DNA of 64,000 nucleotides, from the NCBI GenBank assembly GCA_036924285.1, contig JAYKYS010000010.1:14793001-14857000 (forward strand), given 5' to 3'. The number at the start of each line of letters is the position of its first letter. Position 1 is the first letter of the stretch. Under the pieces are notes generated by a model. The model made no database searches, was not told where the DNA came from, and worked only from the letters and a program-made list of their open reading frames with translations. The translations under genes and the position numbers were made by a program. Below are positions 11,131 to 22,562 of this stretch, piece by piece. This DNA comes from Asterella californica (taxonomy: Eukaryota; Streptophyta; Marchantiopsida; Marchantiales; Aytoniaceae).

Positions 11131-11687
11131 TATTGGGGTGATTGAGTGGAGAATTGACTAGATTGAGAGAGAAAATGGATCACAGGGCTGCTGTACAAGG
11201 TGCGGCTGTTGCTCAGAGTGCTCCTGTCCAAGGGACTCCTGGTCAGGATGGAATTGGTTCTCAAGGAGGACCTACGGTGGTTCCAGCAGCAACACAACCT
11301 GCCATAGATACATCTCAGATTCTTCAGGCATTGGCTGCCTTGATTCAGCAGCAGCCTGTAGTTGGAGGAGGTGAGCAGAAATCCACGGAAGCGCTACAAG
11401 CAGTTGTTGGTCGATGTGGACGATTTGATGGAAGAGATGTTACTAGGTATCTGCGGGAGTATGTGGGCGAGATGGAGTTGGTCAGAGCACCTGAAGTTGA
11501 GGTAATTCTAAGCTTTGAGTTGACTGTTGTCCCTGAACTGAGAGAGCAGGTTAGAGTTTTACAGAGAAGACATTTAGGTGGGTGGACTATGTTTGAACGT
11601 GCATTGAGAGAAGAGTTTCTAGAAGAGGACTCTGAAAGAGTCACTAGAAGAACTCTCATGGATTGGATAGAGCGTCAGCCTGGACGT

Positions 11688-13706
11688 TGTCGTGTCGTGG
11701 ACCAGCTCCTACCTGAAATTCAAACTTCGATGCTTGTCGCTCCAAAGACACTCATGAGAAGACAAGCTAGGCCCCAGCTTATGAGTTTTTGGCACAATTT
11801 CAGATCTCCATTTTCATCGCATAGATGGGTAGAGCTCCTTGTCAGCTTTCCATAGGCACTTTGTCTACTTTGTTTGGACGCCTAGTGGAAAAGTTACAAG
11901 ACTCGAAAGATGGAGAAAACAAGCTAGGCCCCAGCTTACGGGCTTTTGGCACCACTTCGGATCTTCGTTTTTATCGCACCAGTGGATAGAGCTCCTTGTC
12001 AGCTTTTCATAGGCACTTCATCTACTTCGTTTGGACGCCTAGTGGAAAAGTTACAAGACTCGAAAGATGGAGAAAACAAGCTAGGCCCCAGCTTACGGAC
12101 TTTTGGCGCAACTTCGGATCTTCACTTTCATCACATGGATGGGTAGAGCTCGTTGTCAGCTTTCCATGGGCATCTTGTTTACTTCGTTTGGACATCCAAA
12201 GAAGAAGTTATGCGGTTCGAAAGAAGGTAAAATCAAGCTAGACTCCTAGTTACTTGCTGACTGGGTATTTAGGGCTTCAGGCGGTATATCAAAGACGCAA
12301 GGGGTCTGCCTCTTATTATTCAGGAGAGAACTTTACGTACAGAGACTGTAAAGAAGGGGGCTGCTTAGAGGTTAGCTTGCCCCTACGACCTGTCAACAGA
12401 CGGTTCGAGAGATTTAGGAGTCCAATGCAAGCGCGCAAGGCGTCGTTGGGTTCAGATCTGTGCAGGCTACGCACTGGTTCAAACGGTTTGGGAAGAGACG
12501 GATCGGGGGGTGCGTACTGAGTGAAAGTGAGACGCAGGAAGCAGATTTGGAGTTTTCAGTTATCTGTGAAGGAGAGTTGGACCGTTCGGGCCGTTTCGGA
12601 GTCCAAACTTGCTGTCCTTGGATCCAACGGGATCAGAACACCGAGTTCTACAAGAAATTGAAGACGATATCAGTTTTCATCGGGCGGTTTGGAAGTTTTT
12701 AGTGAAATTGGCTCGCAGGGAAGCGCTTACATCAGATTTTTGTTCACCTGCGACCTGAGGTTGGGCTGTTCTTCGCGATCGGTGAGCCAAGCTCTTCGTT
12801 GTTGGTGCCTACGCGATCAGAGAGTCTTCATCTACTCATAGGAGAAGACCGTGTGCGGATTGGATTGTTGGTTTGGGTGTGGTGAGCAAGTTTGAGCCGC
12901 AGGGAGCTGATTTACGTCAGTTTTTTGCAACCTGCGACCAAATTTCTTGCGTGGTTTTGCAAGGAGAACTCCAAACGACTTGTTTGGAGTCTTGTTGAGT
13001 TCAGGGTAGCTAGATCTATCTGCCAAGGAAGACGGATATCAGTTTAGACGATCCGTTTGTGCAGTGTGTGCGGTTTCAAGCGCAGGGAGGAGTTTTTGGA
13101 GGTTCGATCACCTGCGACCAAAAATCGGCGATATCTCGGCTGTTGGAAGTCGGATCTGAAGGGTTCTTGGGTTAACGGAGTCAGCGGAGGAGACCCTATC
13201 GACATCTGAAGTCCGTCCAGCGAAAGGAGGAAGTCCACAGATAGGTCTTTTTCGATTTCTTCGTTACGGGTTTTGCTCTTTTGAGTTCGTTAGAGTTCTG
13301 GTTGGCTGTATACAGCTTGTGGTAGCTAGCTTTAGCTAAGAGCTTATACATGGATGTGGTTTGGACTTGGGTTTGGATCGTGTGATACTGTTGTGGCTCT
13401 GTTTGTTAGCAAAGAGAAGTTTCTCTTGCTTTGAGCTACGCTTCGGTGGTTTTGGGTCAGGGTTGTGATTCAAGGGTTGTTTTCAGGAGCTTTTGAATCA
13501 GGTTACAGACCGCTCTGGTCTGTTTTTCAGTTCTGTGCTCTTAGAAGAAAGAATCGACAGTGTACATACATTTGGAGTGTATATATCGCAGCATTCGTTT
13601 TCGTGGTTGTTTTTCTCTGTCTTGTCTCTGTTTCAGCACACAACATCTCCACAGCCAGGAACCTCGCGTTTTCCTGGACATCCTTCATGCAATATCCGAC
13701 ACGACA
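11688..13706 (+). mobile_element. Solo LTR (family D) inserted in element A gag
   Basis: The 2,019-bp unit starts TGTCGTGTCG and ends CGACACGACA, a perfect 10-bp inverted terminus. It is flanked by ACGT at 11684-11687 and 13707-13710. There is no internal coding region, so it is a solo LTR left by LTR-LTR recombination. Relatives are at 50265-51750 (plus) and 61922-62850 (minus). Its ends resemble those of the A LTR, suggesting a sister family. Frames inside it (for example the N-terminal part of the frame starting at 13465) are not genes. Confidence 0.9.
11764..12234. repeat. Three tandem 157-bp units in solo LTR D
   Basis: Units start with AAGCTAGGCCCCAGCTTA at 11764, 11921 and 12078, with the beginning of a fourth at 12235 (AAGCTAGACTCC). 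Each carries GGGTAGAGCTCCTTGTCAGC-like and TTTGGACGCCTAGTGGAAAA-like words. Identity is high between units, so the expansion is relatively recent. Tandem repeats in U3 regions of LTRs often hold enhancer-like sites, but that is only inference here. Confidence 0.9.
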
Positions 13707-14140
13707 ACGTTCCATGGGATTGAATGAGATAATTCGTGAGTTTGAGAAGAGGTATTCTCAGCTTTCTGGTCTAGAGAGGTTGACGCTGGATGCTAGGAAG
13801 ACGGAGTTGTTTTTGGGGGCTCTGGATGAGTTCACAGCAGATAGACTTTGCTTCATGTTGGCTGATCGAGGAGCTGAAGGAGGAGTTACATCTGATTGGA
13901 GGAGAGTGGAGGAAGCGGTATCTACTCTTTCTAGGCAACGTCGTGGTAGGATGGTGTTGCAGCTAGAGACCTTACCAGAGCAGAGAGTAGCTCCTCAGGT
14001 TCCTGCAGCTCCTCCTACAATACCTCAAGCGCCTATAATAATTCCTCAAGCACCTATAGTGGTTCCTCAAGTGGTTCCTCAAGCGCCTGCAGTACCTATC
14101 CCAGCACAGAGAGGACCTAGACAACAGCAATGACCTGTTG

Positions 14141-15254
14141 AGAACCGAAATCAACATAACTTGATAGAAGAACTCACTCAACAACTGAGAGATTTGAGGT
14201 TGAGATGGCAGACCTGAGGAGAGACCAACGACCTGTTGCACCAGGTGCTCGACCTGTAGGAGGAACCTTTACCAGAAGATGTATTTGGTGCGATAGCCTA
14301 GATCATCTCAGAGGAGACTGTCAAGACTTGGCGATTGCCTTACGGTAGTCAATTATCAGAATAACAGGTTGTATTTAACCGCTACGGGGCAGCCTCTTAA
14401 CACATATTTTGGGAGAGGAGGAATGAGGAGTTTTCTTCCAGCACTTACTAGCGTGAATACTACAGCGATGACTGCGGGTTCTGCAGAGGCTGATATGTAT
14501 ACAGGGAAGGTTGAGGTGCGCGCTAATCCAACTATGGTTGAGCAGGCTAATGAGGTCTCAGTTGAAATGATGAAGAGAGGTGCAAAAAGCATTAGGAGAG
14601 CTACTGGGTGGAGAGATCCAGTAGACGCAACTTCTATTCGAGCTTTTTTAGAAGCGAGTAGCGAACAATATGCTATGGTGGAAGACAAGAGAAGACGAGA
14701 TGCTTCCGACCTAGACGCAGGGGTACCAGACGACGGTGATCGTCGGAGAGTTACAAGGAGGAGAGCAACAGACTGTACCAGCTGGTAGATCTCCTACTGT
14801 AGAGGATATACCCTCTACCTCTACAGCACCACCGCCTACAATAGACCCTATGGAAGGTGTACATGATTTACCACAGGAGCCTACTGCTACGGATAGGATG
14901 CGGGGGAAAAGGTTTACAGCACAAGAGAAGGGGAAAGCTCCAGCTTACAAGTTAGCGGCATACATCGAAACCATAACAGACTTGCGTGCTGTTCTGGAAC
15001 AACGCATTTTGGATGCTAGAGTTGAGTTTACTCTTCGTGAGTTACTGGGTATCACGAAGAGAGAGTTTCACGAGTTGATAATAGACATCATGAAGAGAAA
15101 GAGACAGGTATTGACTGAACAAGTAGGCAGTCAGATGGTTGGTGTAGTAGATGCTATTGGTGTTGATGGATTCAGAGATGATGAATATGAAGTATGGGTT
15201 GCTGGTCCTGCTGTTATTGAGATCGAAGATGAAGAGTTGAGGAGGATAGGTTAA
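14141..15254 (+). pseudogene. Element A gag C-terminus (zinc knuckle) and gag-pol linker
   Basis: In the gag frame after the TGA at 14131 the sequence keeps coding character, with a second CGA-to-TGA stop near 14216. Near 14280 a CIWCDSLDHLRGDC motif gives one nucleic-acid binding knuckle (Cys-x2-Cys-x4-His-x4-Cys). The frames 14369-14788 and 14736-15254 hold a poorly conserved linker. The latter includes DARVEFTLRELLGITKREFH, a segment that recurs in the minus-strand fragment at 63500-63967 and so seems to be a conserved part of this gypsy lineage. The small frameshift between the two pieces is probably decay. Confidence 0.7.
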
Positions 15255-15292
15255 GCGCAGACAGCGATTTCAAGGAAAAGCACTGGGCAAGA

Positions 15293-15763
15293 GTGACAAC
15301 TGAGACGCAGGTTCGACTTGGGGGGCTTTCTGAGCCAGAACCTGCACTTGTGGATCACGGGTCGGAGATCAACATCATTTCCAAGGAGGTGTATGAGAAG
15401 GGACAGTGGCCAATCGAAAGGAATCATGGTTGGGTGCTTCGAGCTGCAAATAACCAAAAGGGTGAGTTATATGGAGCCTGTCCCAATATGCGTGTAAGGA
15501 TTGGAGATGTAGAGGTTGATCAGCATTTCTTTGTACAATCGTCTGCCTCCTATCCTGTCATACTGGGCCAACCATACATCACCGCTGTTCGAATGGAGAC
15601 AAAGGTGATGAATGATGGATCTCATTATGCCAGAGTTCGGAGTCCTGATGATAAGTACTCAGTACAGTTTTTGACGGTTCGTTCAAGACATGAGCGGAAC
15701 CGACAAACCCTTAGAGATTCTCAGGCGAAGAGATGTAAGGGTTTTCGCAGTCCACTCCTGTAG
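15293..15763 (+). pseudogene. Element A aspartic protease
   Basis: The frame shows the retropepsin pattern. An active-site-like ALVDHGSEINIIS near residues 18-30 is followed by a flap region and by YPVILGQPYI near residues 89-98, the second conserved segment. The usual motif is D-[ST]-G; here the middle residue is His (D-H-G-S), which may be decay. The protease would cut the Gag-Pol polyprotein. The frame closes at 15763 and decayed coding sequence leads to the RT frame. Confidence 0.75.
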
Positions 15764-16002
15764 AGCGGAAAGGCAGGAGTGTAGAACCTGCTGTTGAGGT
15801 CCCGTTAGAGTTGGAAGCGAGACATGTACAAAGGTCTGGAGACAGGTGTAGTGTACAGAGTTGGCAGTCTGGATTGCTGATGTTTGAGGCAGATGGGTGG
15901 AGTCGATTTACAAGAGTTGAAGATATGGGGAAAAATACAAAAAGATGGATGGCGAAACAGGTATCAGAGTTGTGACATGTAGGAGTTATACCTGAAGACG
16001 AA

Positions 16003-18165
16003 GTGGTTTCTGGCTTGTTTGAAGAATTTATGTCTGTACAGTCAGTTGTTGGTTGGTTAGACAATGTGAGTAGATTGATGGAAGGGAAAAATAGTGTGGC
16101 GGTGATCTCTATCCACTCTCGACGCATATATGAGGAGATTGCTACATACGTGCAGTTCTTTCCTCATCCGATGCAGAATAATGAGGGGAGAGAAGCAAGT
16201 TGTTGGTGTGCACTCCCTCATGAAGCAGACGTCCATGCGAAGTACAAATCTGTACTGAGAAAGGTAAGACCGGTATCAGCTCAACTACCTGCTAACTCCC
16301 AGCAGCAAGTACAATTAGTAGGGACTGAGCCTATATTGCGTGATCATAGACGAGTAGGGCACCAGTTTACTGAGAAGACATTGAAGGAGCTCCAGATAGG
16401 AGGAGGTGATTTCTTGACTGAGGTTGAGAAGACAGTGTTTGAACAGATGATAGTGAAGCATGGTAAAGCATTCTCTTTTTCAGCAGAGGAGATAGGTTGT
16501 GTGGACCCAACGATTATAGCGCCTATGGTTATATTCACAATCCCTCATGTGCCTTGGGACCTGAAACCAATCCCAGTTCCTCGTGCTTTGTTGCCTAAAC
16601 TCATCGAGTTGTTGAAGGAGAAGGTACAGATGGGGATACTTGAGCCATCTATGGGGTCATATTCTAGCAGGTGGTTCACTGTACCGAAGAAGTCAGGAGC
16701 TTTGCGTTTTATTCAAGACCTACAGCCTGCGAATAACGTAATCATTCGTAACGTTGGGACGGGTCCTGTGATTGAAGAGGTAGCAGAGGCATTTGCAGAG
16801 AGAGCTATCTATTCGATAGGAGATCTATATTCTGGTTATGATCAGTTTCAGCTCGCTATGGAGAGTAGAGATTTAACTACTATGCGTACACCCTTGGGAT
16901 TGATGCGGATGTGTATTCTTCCACAACGAGCGACGAACTCGGTGGCCCATATGCAGAATGTGATGCATAAGGTACTAAGGGAATTTGTGCCTGATGTTAT
17001 CATTCTATTTCTAGATGATATTCCTATGAAAGGTTGCGCGGTTGAAGACAAGGATGAAGCAGTACTTGCGAATGGATGTAAGAGGTTTGTTATAGATCAT
17101 ATCAGGAATGTAGAACGTATCTTAACTCGTTTGGAGGAGGTACATCTCACCCTGTCAGGAGCTAAGTCCAAGTTTGGTGTGTCTGAGATTTTAGTGGTTG
17201 GACATCTGTGTGGTGCTTTTGAAAGACGACCAAACCCGGAGAAGGTTGAAGCCATAGCTAGGATGGCAGACTGTAGGAATATCACAGAGGTTCGACGTTT
17301 TCTAGGTGCTTGCGTATTTTATCATTTATCCATTCCTCATTATGCTCATGTTGCTGAGCCTTTGTATGCATTATTGAGGAAGGGTAAGCGGTTTGTATGG
17401 ACCTCAGTCCATCGAGAAGCTATGAATAGGTTGAAGGGGGCTCTACAGTCTCCACCTGTTCTGAGAAGAGTAGACTACGGATGTGAGAGACCTGTCATTG
17501 TCACAGTAGATACTAGTCCAAAGGCGATTGGTTGGGCGATAGGTCAAGATGATGCGGATGGTATGCGGCTTATCTCTAGGTTTGGAGCTAGGATCTTGAC
17601 AGACAGGCAACGAGACTATCCTCCGGTGAAGCGTGAGTTGTGGGGAGTGGTGACAGCAAAGAAGACATATCGTGAGTTTTTGATTGGTGCTCATGTAGTC
17701 CTAGAAACGGATTGTCTACCTCTACTAGGCATGATATCCAACTGTACCACGCCAGACATAGCAATGTTACGTTGGATTGCCTATATTAGAAGCTTGAATC
17801 CAGAGTTGAAGCATATAAAAGGAAAGGAGAATATGATCGCAGATATGTTGTCAACGGCTCGATTTGTGGATGAGGATGTCATGATTTCAGAAGCTGAGGA
17901 AGAAGAGAGAAAGGATGCTCAGTGTCAGGTTAATCGACGGGCTACAAACTTGGAGCCGTTGATGTTTAGAGAGGAGCTTTACACAGATAGACTTCGTGAC
18001 ATAGGGTATTATCTGAGCTTGTTGGAGAGGCAGGAGAGGTGGAGCAAAGTAGAGTTCGGAGAGATAAGGAAACAAGCTTACAACTATCTTCTACGTGATG
18101 GGTATCTTTGGAGACGGCCGCAGAGGAGAGATGGAATGTTCATACGAGTAGTGGACGATCTGTAG
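16003..18165 (+). pseudogene. Element A reverse transcriptase and RNase H
   Basis: A 720-codon frame covers RT and RNase H. RT landmarks are SRWFTVPKKSGALRFIQDLQ, the SIGDLYSGYDQFQLA palm segment, and FLDDIPMKG, whose two Asp codons are at 17014-17019. That motif is an FLDD variant of the YxDD catalytic box. RNase H has VTVDTSPKAIGWAIGQ, RELWGVV and LETDCLPLLG, supplying the acidic residues. The frame ends at a TAG (18163-18165) that most simply comes from CAG, and coding continues in the same frame into the integrase. The enzymes copy element RNA into DNA inside particles. Confidence 0.9.
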
Positions 18166-18180
18166 ACTAAGCAACAACTA

Positions 18181-18961
18181 ATGAAGGAGTTCCATGATAC
18201 TTTGTGGGCCGGACATCGAGGGATTTGGGCTACCTACGTCAAGTTGAAGGAAAGGTATTGGTGGAAAGGTCTGTATCAGGATGTGGTGAACTACGTCAGT
18301 TCTTGCCTACATTGTCAATTCTACTCAAAGATCCGGTATAGGGATGGTCTTGTGGCAACTTATCTGCCTTGCATTCACTTCCAGTGGGTTCTCGACTTGG
18401 TGGTAATGCCTCTGGGGTTATGAGGCATGCGATATTTAGTTTTAGCTCGTGAGGATCTCTCCAACTTTGTAGAAGGACGAGCTTTGAGGACGAAGACCAC
18501 AGAGGGGATATGTAAGTTTGTTCTTGAGGATATTATCTGTAGATACGGATCTGTAGGAAGACTACGGGCAGATAGAGAAGAACTACGTGGTACAGAAGTA
18601 AAAGAGTTTTTTGCTCGATATGGTGTGAAGCTCAAGCTTACTACTGCGATGAATCCAGAGGGGATTGGCAAGAGCGAGTGAGGACATCCATCAATAAATA
18701 GTTCAGGCTTTGATGAAGGTGTGTGACGGTAAGCATAGAGAGTGGCCCAGGTTACTCCCTTTTGCTTTATGGGCAGATAGAACAACTCATTGTTCTACTA
18801 CAGGATACATGCCTGTTGAGTTGATGTTAGGGCAGAAACCGATGATGCCAGCAGAAGAAGACTTTCCTACCTGGGCTACCTTGCTATGGGAGGACAATGT
18901 GGACCGTGTGCAACTTCTCTCACTACGAATCAGACAGTTAGAATGTAGAGAGGAGGATCTC
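18181..18961 (+). pseudogene. Element A integrase, N-terminal and core part
   Basis: The zinc-binding domain is clear: EFHDTLWAGHRG then CLHCQ, the His-His-Cys-Cys pattern. The core follows (LDLVVMP, RADREELRG, MNPEG-GKSE). The frame is broken by a TGA at 18421 (from TGG), a TGA at 18679 (from CGA) and a frameshift near 18693, and continues from 18710. It stops at the B insertion, after codons for EEDL. The missing C-terminal part resumes at 37066. Integrase would insert the cDNA. Confidence 0.87.
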
Positions 18962-19326
18962 TGTCACGTCAGTTTGGGCACCTCGGCTAGGTTGACCGAG
19001 TGCGAAGTGACGCATCTCGGTAAGGCCGTTAGTGCCGTTAGGGCGAGTTGGTGGGAGAGCCCACTAGGGGTAAACTTCGCAGGTAGGGCTTGGAGGCCTT
19101 AGTTCTTCGAGTTGAGCCTTCAAGCTCCAGGCTATGGTGGATAGTCTAGTTGAGTGTAACCCGGATTCTCTTCGCGTTTAGAGTGGATTTGGCTTGACCA
19201 TTTGTGAGTAATCAGTGTTGTAGTGTTGGATATGGTAATTTCTCAATGCAGATTACTCGAAGAACTAAGTGCAGGTCGAGGCGGAGTTCAGTAAGAGCTC
19301 GCTGATCTGAAATCTGAAATCGTCTG
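18962..19326 (+). repeat. 5' LTR of element B
   Basis: From 18962 (TGTCACGTCAGTTTGGGCAC) to about 19252 the sequence matches 36662-36953 nearly base for base, ending at TCTCAATGCAGATTA. Beyond that the two copies differ. A TGGTATCTTCGAGC word at 19328 resembles the plant initiator-Met primer-binding site (TGGTATCAGAGC). If that is the primer site, the LTR would end near 19326 and the 3' LTR would have lost its last ~70 bp. The exact end is uncertain. Confidence 0.75.
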
Positions 19327-21085
19327 CTGGTATCTTCGAGCGTTGTCGTTCATGGTTGATTGTTGGAGCTGTGATCAAGTTGTGTGGTCGCATGCTACAT
19401 TGCTGGTCGCAGATCGATTTGTTGTTGTTGGGGTCGAGTGGAGATTTCTGTCATGCGGAAGCGCTGCAGAAATTTTGCGGAATGTTCTTGAAGTGTCTTG
19501 TTGGAGCCGGATTGCGCGTTTGGGCGTGGCAGCTGAAATACTTGTCAATGTCGGGCCGGAGTGGGCTCTTTGGAAGCACATTGGAGAGACGAATCTAGTG
19601 CACTAAGTTTCGTGGAGTTTGGCCAAGGATTGAAGAAGTTATGGCATGTCGAAGTTCGTTGCGGTGACACCCGCAAGTACAAAAAGGCTAGTTACGTCAG
19701 ATTTTGGTGCAATTTCGTGTTGAAACTCGAGTTTAGGAGTTTTGTTGTGTGTGTGTGCATTCGCGAAGTGTGTCTTGTGCATTCGTGAATCTGTTGTGGT
19801 GGTTTTCGGGTCGGATTTGGGTGTTCTTGCTGTTTTACGTCAGATTTTGGTCACCCGTGTGCACCCGCAAGCTGTTTTCGCTGTTTTGGAGCCTCTTTTG
19901 GTGCAATCTTCTGCAATTCGAGGTGGAGCCGAGTCTCTTTTGGTGTGTTGTGCCCGTCGTACTCTACTTCAAGCGGAGCGGAGCGGAGAGTGAGCGAGAG
20001 TGTCGAGGTGTGGAGTGCGTATTAGGAGGCGTTTAGAGGCTTCGAGGCTTCGAGGAGCAGAGGTGCGTGAGTGCGGAGGCGTGAGAGCGAGAGTGCGGAA
20101 GCGGAGCTGAGCTGAGCTGAGCCCGAGCCCGCGCCCGCTGCAAGCCAGCTTGCTGGCGTGCGTGAGAGAGGTATCCAAGCTTCAGTTGTGTGGGAAGGGT
20201 AAAACCAGCTGGTCACCCATCCCAACACTATTCATGGACTTGGACTCCTAACTCTATAGTCTTAGCTTTGGCTTTACCACTAGACCAATAGCTCTTGGTG
20301 TCCTACAAGGATGCGTGCAAGTACTTATGGACTTGTTTAAGGTAGTAGGAGACCTTCTCGCACGTTCCTAGAGGAGTGGTAGGGCGACCCCATAGTATTA
20401 GGGGTAAGCTATAGTTGTGGTAGTGCTTGTCTATACCGTAGAGACGTGTATAGAGACAATTGGTGGCAGTTGTCTTGGGTGAGCTAGTAGAGCTATCACT
20501 TGGATGTTTTTGGAGCTACTAGAGGTGTGAACATCTAGTTAGTGACCTCTAGTGTCAGTTACGACAGTTGGTGATCATATATTGTGCATGTGGTCACCGA
20601 CGAGGAGACGTCAGTCCGGGTGGGGCTGGGTTTCTCTTTATGTGAATGTTTGAGTGTGGAGGGTTATCGTTTGAACTTCTTGTGGTTGGAACCCCTCCAT
20701 ATTCTACTTCCTGTTTGTGCGCCGCGTTTGCTTGTGTTGGCGCTTGATTTCCGGAGTGAGTTCACTCCAGTGTGCTGTCGGTAGTGAGGCTGGAGTTGCG
20801 GACTAGTCAGACTACCTTTGTCTCTCTCACGGTGCGGTTGGAGTGACGATCAACAGACCGTGAGAGGCTGTCTGTGATGATGGCAGGTACAGGTTGCCCT
20901 TACCTTGACCGTCCTAGTAGGGGATAGGTGAGCTCAGTAGGAGCGGGGTTAGGCAAGTGGTGGTTACGGTGGTGACGGAGATTGCGACTTCCGGTTGAGG
21001 AGTGTGTTAGCGGGATTCTCTCATCACGGAGTTCTCGGGAGGCTCTGGTGAGGACTTCTCAGACAGTGGGTATACACGGAGTGGG
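19327..21085 (+). other. Element B leader between LTR and gag
   Basis: About 1.75 kb of GC-richer sequence without a recognisable protein. Near 20040-20150 it is a purine-rich stretch with GAGCGAGAG- and GAGCTGAGCTGAGC-like simple repeats. A SINE-like segment lies at 20195-20305. A possible primer-binding site TGGTATC lies at 19328. The frames seen here overlap on both strands and I do not regard them as genes. Confidence 0.6.
20195..20305 (-). repeat. SINE-like / Pol III-derived segment in B leader
   Basis: Read on the minus strand it begins AGCTATTGGTCTAGTGGTAA, close to a tRNA A box. About 60 nt later comes GGGATGGGTGACCAGCTGG, very like the 3' part of plant 5S rRNA (GGATGGGTGACC). The combination suggests a SINE or a composite of small-RNA gene fragments captured by B. 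No complete tRNA or 5S gene is present and a cloverleaf is not convincing. Confidence 0.4.
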
Positions 21086-22562
21086 GTGAGGTACCGACTA
21101 CCTACACCATTGCCGTTGGTTGTTCCAGAGGACGAGTCAGACGCAAACATCGCGTTTTCTGATGGTGAGTCTAGTGTCACCACACCGTTGTTGTGGGACA
21201 TGGACGAGATCTATGGGACCACAAAGGGGCCTCGACGTTACTCGGGTACAGTTGGTACCATTGAGCTGGATGACTTCATCCAGGAGTTCGACAGTTGGTG
21301 CGATCTGCAGTAGATGCGGAACCCACAGCTGTTTACACCCTTCATGGCGTGGAAGGGTGTTCAAGCACTTGGAGGGACCGCTGATGGACGATTATCATGA
21401 GTTCAGGCGAGATTACAGTGTTGAGATCGAGTTGTGGAGACAACATTGGTCTCCCAACTACGTTTCTATCACTACTGGCGCAGTATCGGGAGGCGTAGCA
21501 CTTGCGAGTTTGGGTGCCAGTAGCAGTGGTACAGCCACAGGGGGCGGAGTACCTATTACCGGTGCGTCCACAAGTAGTGGAGCAGGTGGTAGTGTGAGCG
21601 GCATACCACCAGGGTTTAACCCTGTGGTTCAGTTCTTCCAATGTTTGAGGAAGAACTATCAGGGTGTGCGGACCGACAAGTTGAGGAGTCTGCAGGAGTT
21701 CCAGCAGAAGACTGGAGAGAGCCTACGCGAGGCGTTTACTCGCATGAGGCGGTTGATCAGCGTTACCCAAGGGGTGACATAAGCAGGCAGTCCAGTTCTG
21801 GTATGGGATACTAGACCGGGAGCTGCGTAGGAGAGTTAGAGATGTTACTCTCCTTAGAGATACCGCTCCGACGTTAGCGGTTGTCTTTAGTCTGGCTGAG
21901 CGGATTGAGCTCAACATGGTGGAGGAGAGGGTGGTGGTTGCTGGGTTCAGCAAGGAGAGACCACATGGAGCGACCACCTCTTCTCGAGGATCATAGGCTA
22001 CGCAACAGCGTGGTGGTGGTGGTGGTAAGGATCGTGCGGAGCAGTCACGATCTCAGGAGGTGTTGGAGGATCTGGCGGGCAGAAGCCCATGCCGTCCTTC
22101 TCTAGTCAGCAGCAAGCGAGTCCTTGCTGGACGTGTGATGGTCCTCATCAGCAGAGGGACTGTCCACAGAGGAGAGGTTATGAGACGTTAGGGACATCAG
22201 GGACGTCTCAAGCAGTACCTAGGCAATGTGAGCATTGCGGACGACCTGGTCACAGTAGTGACCGTTGTTTTGATCTCCATTCCGAGTTGCGGCAAGGGAA
22301 GGCTGATCGTGGACGAGGCGGAGGAGCTCAGGGAGGCCGTGGTGGTCGAGCTGGAGGTAGAGGCCCAACACTTGGGAGAAGACCGGTCGGTCCACCGTCT
22401 GCTACGACGTCAGAAGCAGGTATGACTGCTCGGATTGAGCTAGTATGGCTATGGCTCAGCGGAGATCAGGTGGAACAGAGACTTCCACGTCTTATGGAGG
22501 AGAAAGAGGTGACTTCGACTTCATGGCTGGTGTGGCGCAGATTGAGGCATCTACGGCAGTGA
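21086..22562 (+). pseudogene. Element B gag with two zinc knuckles
   Basis: The first part (21086-21313) ends at a TAG and shifts frame near 21345 into 21120-21782. That piece carries the capsid-like LRSLQEFQQKTGESLREAFTR segment typical of retrotransposon gag, ahead of a TAA at 21780. The frame 22089-22562 then has two knuckles, CWTCDGPHQQRDC (Cys-x2-Cys-x3-His-x4-Cys) and CEHCGRPGHSSDRC (Cys-x2-Cys-x4-His-x4-Cys). An Arg/Gly-rich tail follows (GGGAQGGRGGRAGGRG) that fits RNA binding. At least three breaks show this gag is dead. Confidence 0.8.

Larger units (their letters stand above)
11175..14140 (+). pseudogene. Element A gag, split by solo LTR D
   Basis: Gag begins at the ATG at 11175 (reads MDHRAAVQ) and is open to 11687. 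It resumes at 13707. Deleting D plus one ACGT restores the frame exactly: ...RQPGR then SMGLNEIIREFEKRY. The fused protein has a low-complexity N-terminus, a retrotransposon capsid-like helical region (MFERALREEF, IREFEKRYSQLS), and a C-terminal Pro-rich run of QAP repeats near 14000-14110. A TGA at 14131 most simply comes from CGA. Gag would form the virus-like particle. The decayed frame continues to a CCHC knuckle near 14280. Confidence 0.85.

Noticed and set aside
13465..13706. Apparent N-terminal membrane segment (IAAFVFVVVFLCLVSVS) of a 222-residue protein
   Set aside because: This part is inside the solo LTR D. The real gag sequence starts after the ACGT at 13707, so the fusion is accidental.
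19343..20228. Several overlapping frames in the B leader
   Set aside because: They overlap on both strands in GC-rich low-complexity DNA and have no domain or conserved partner.
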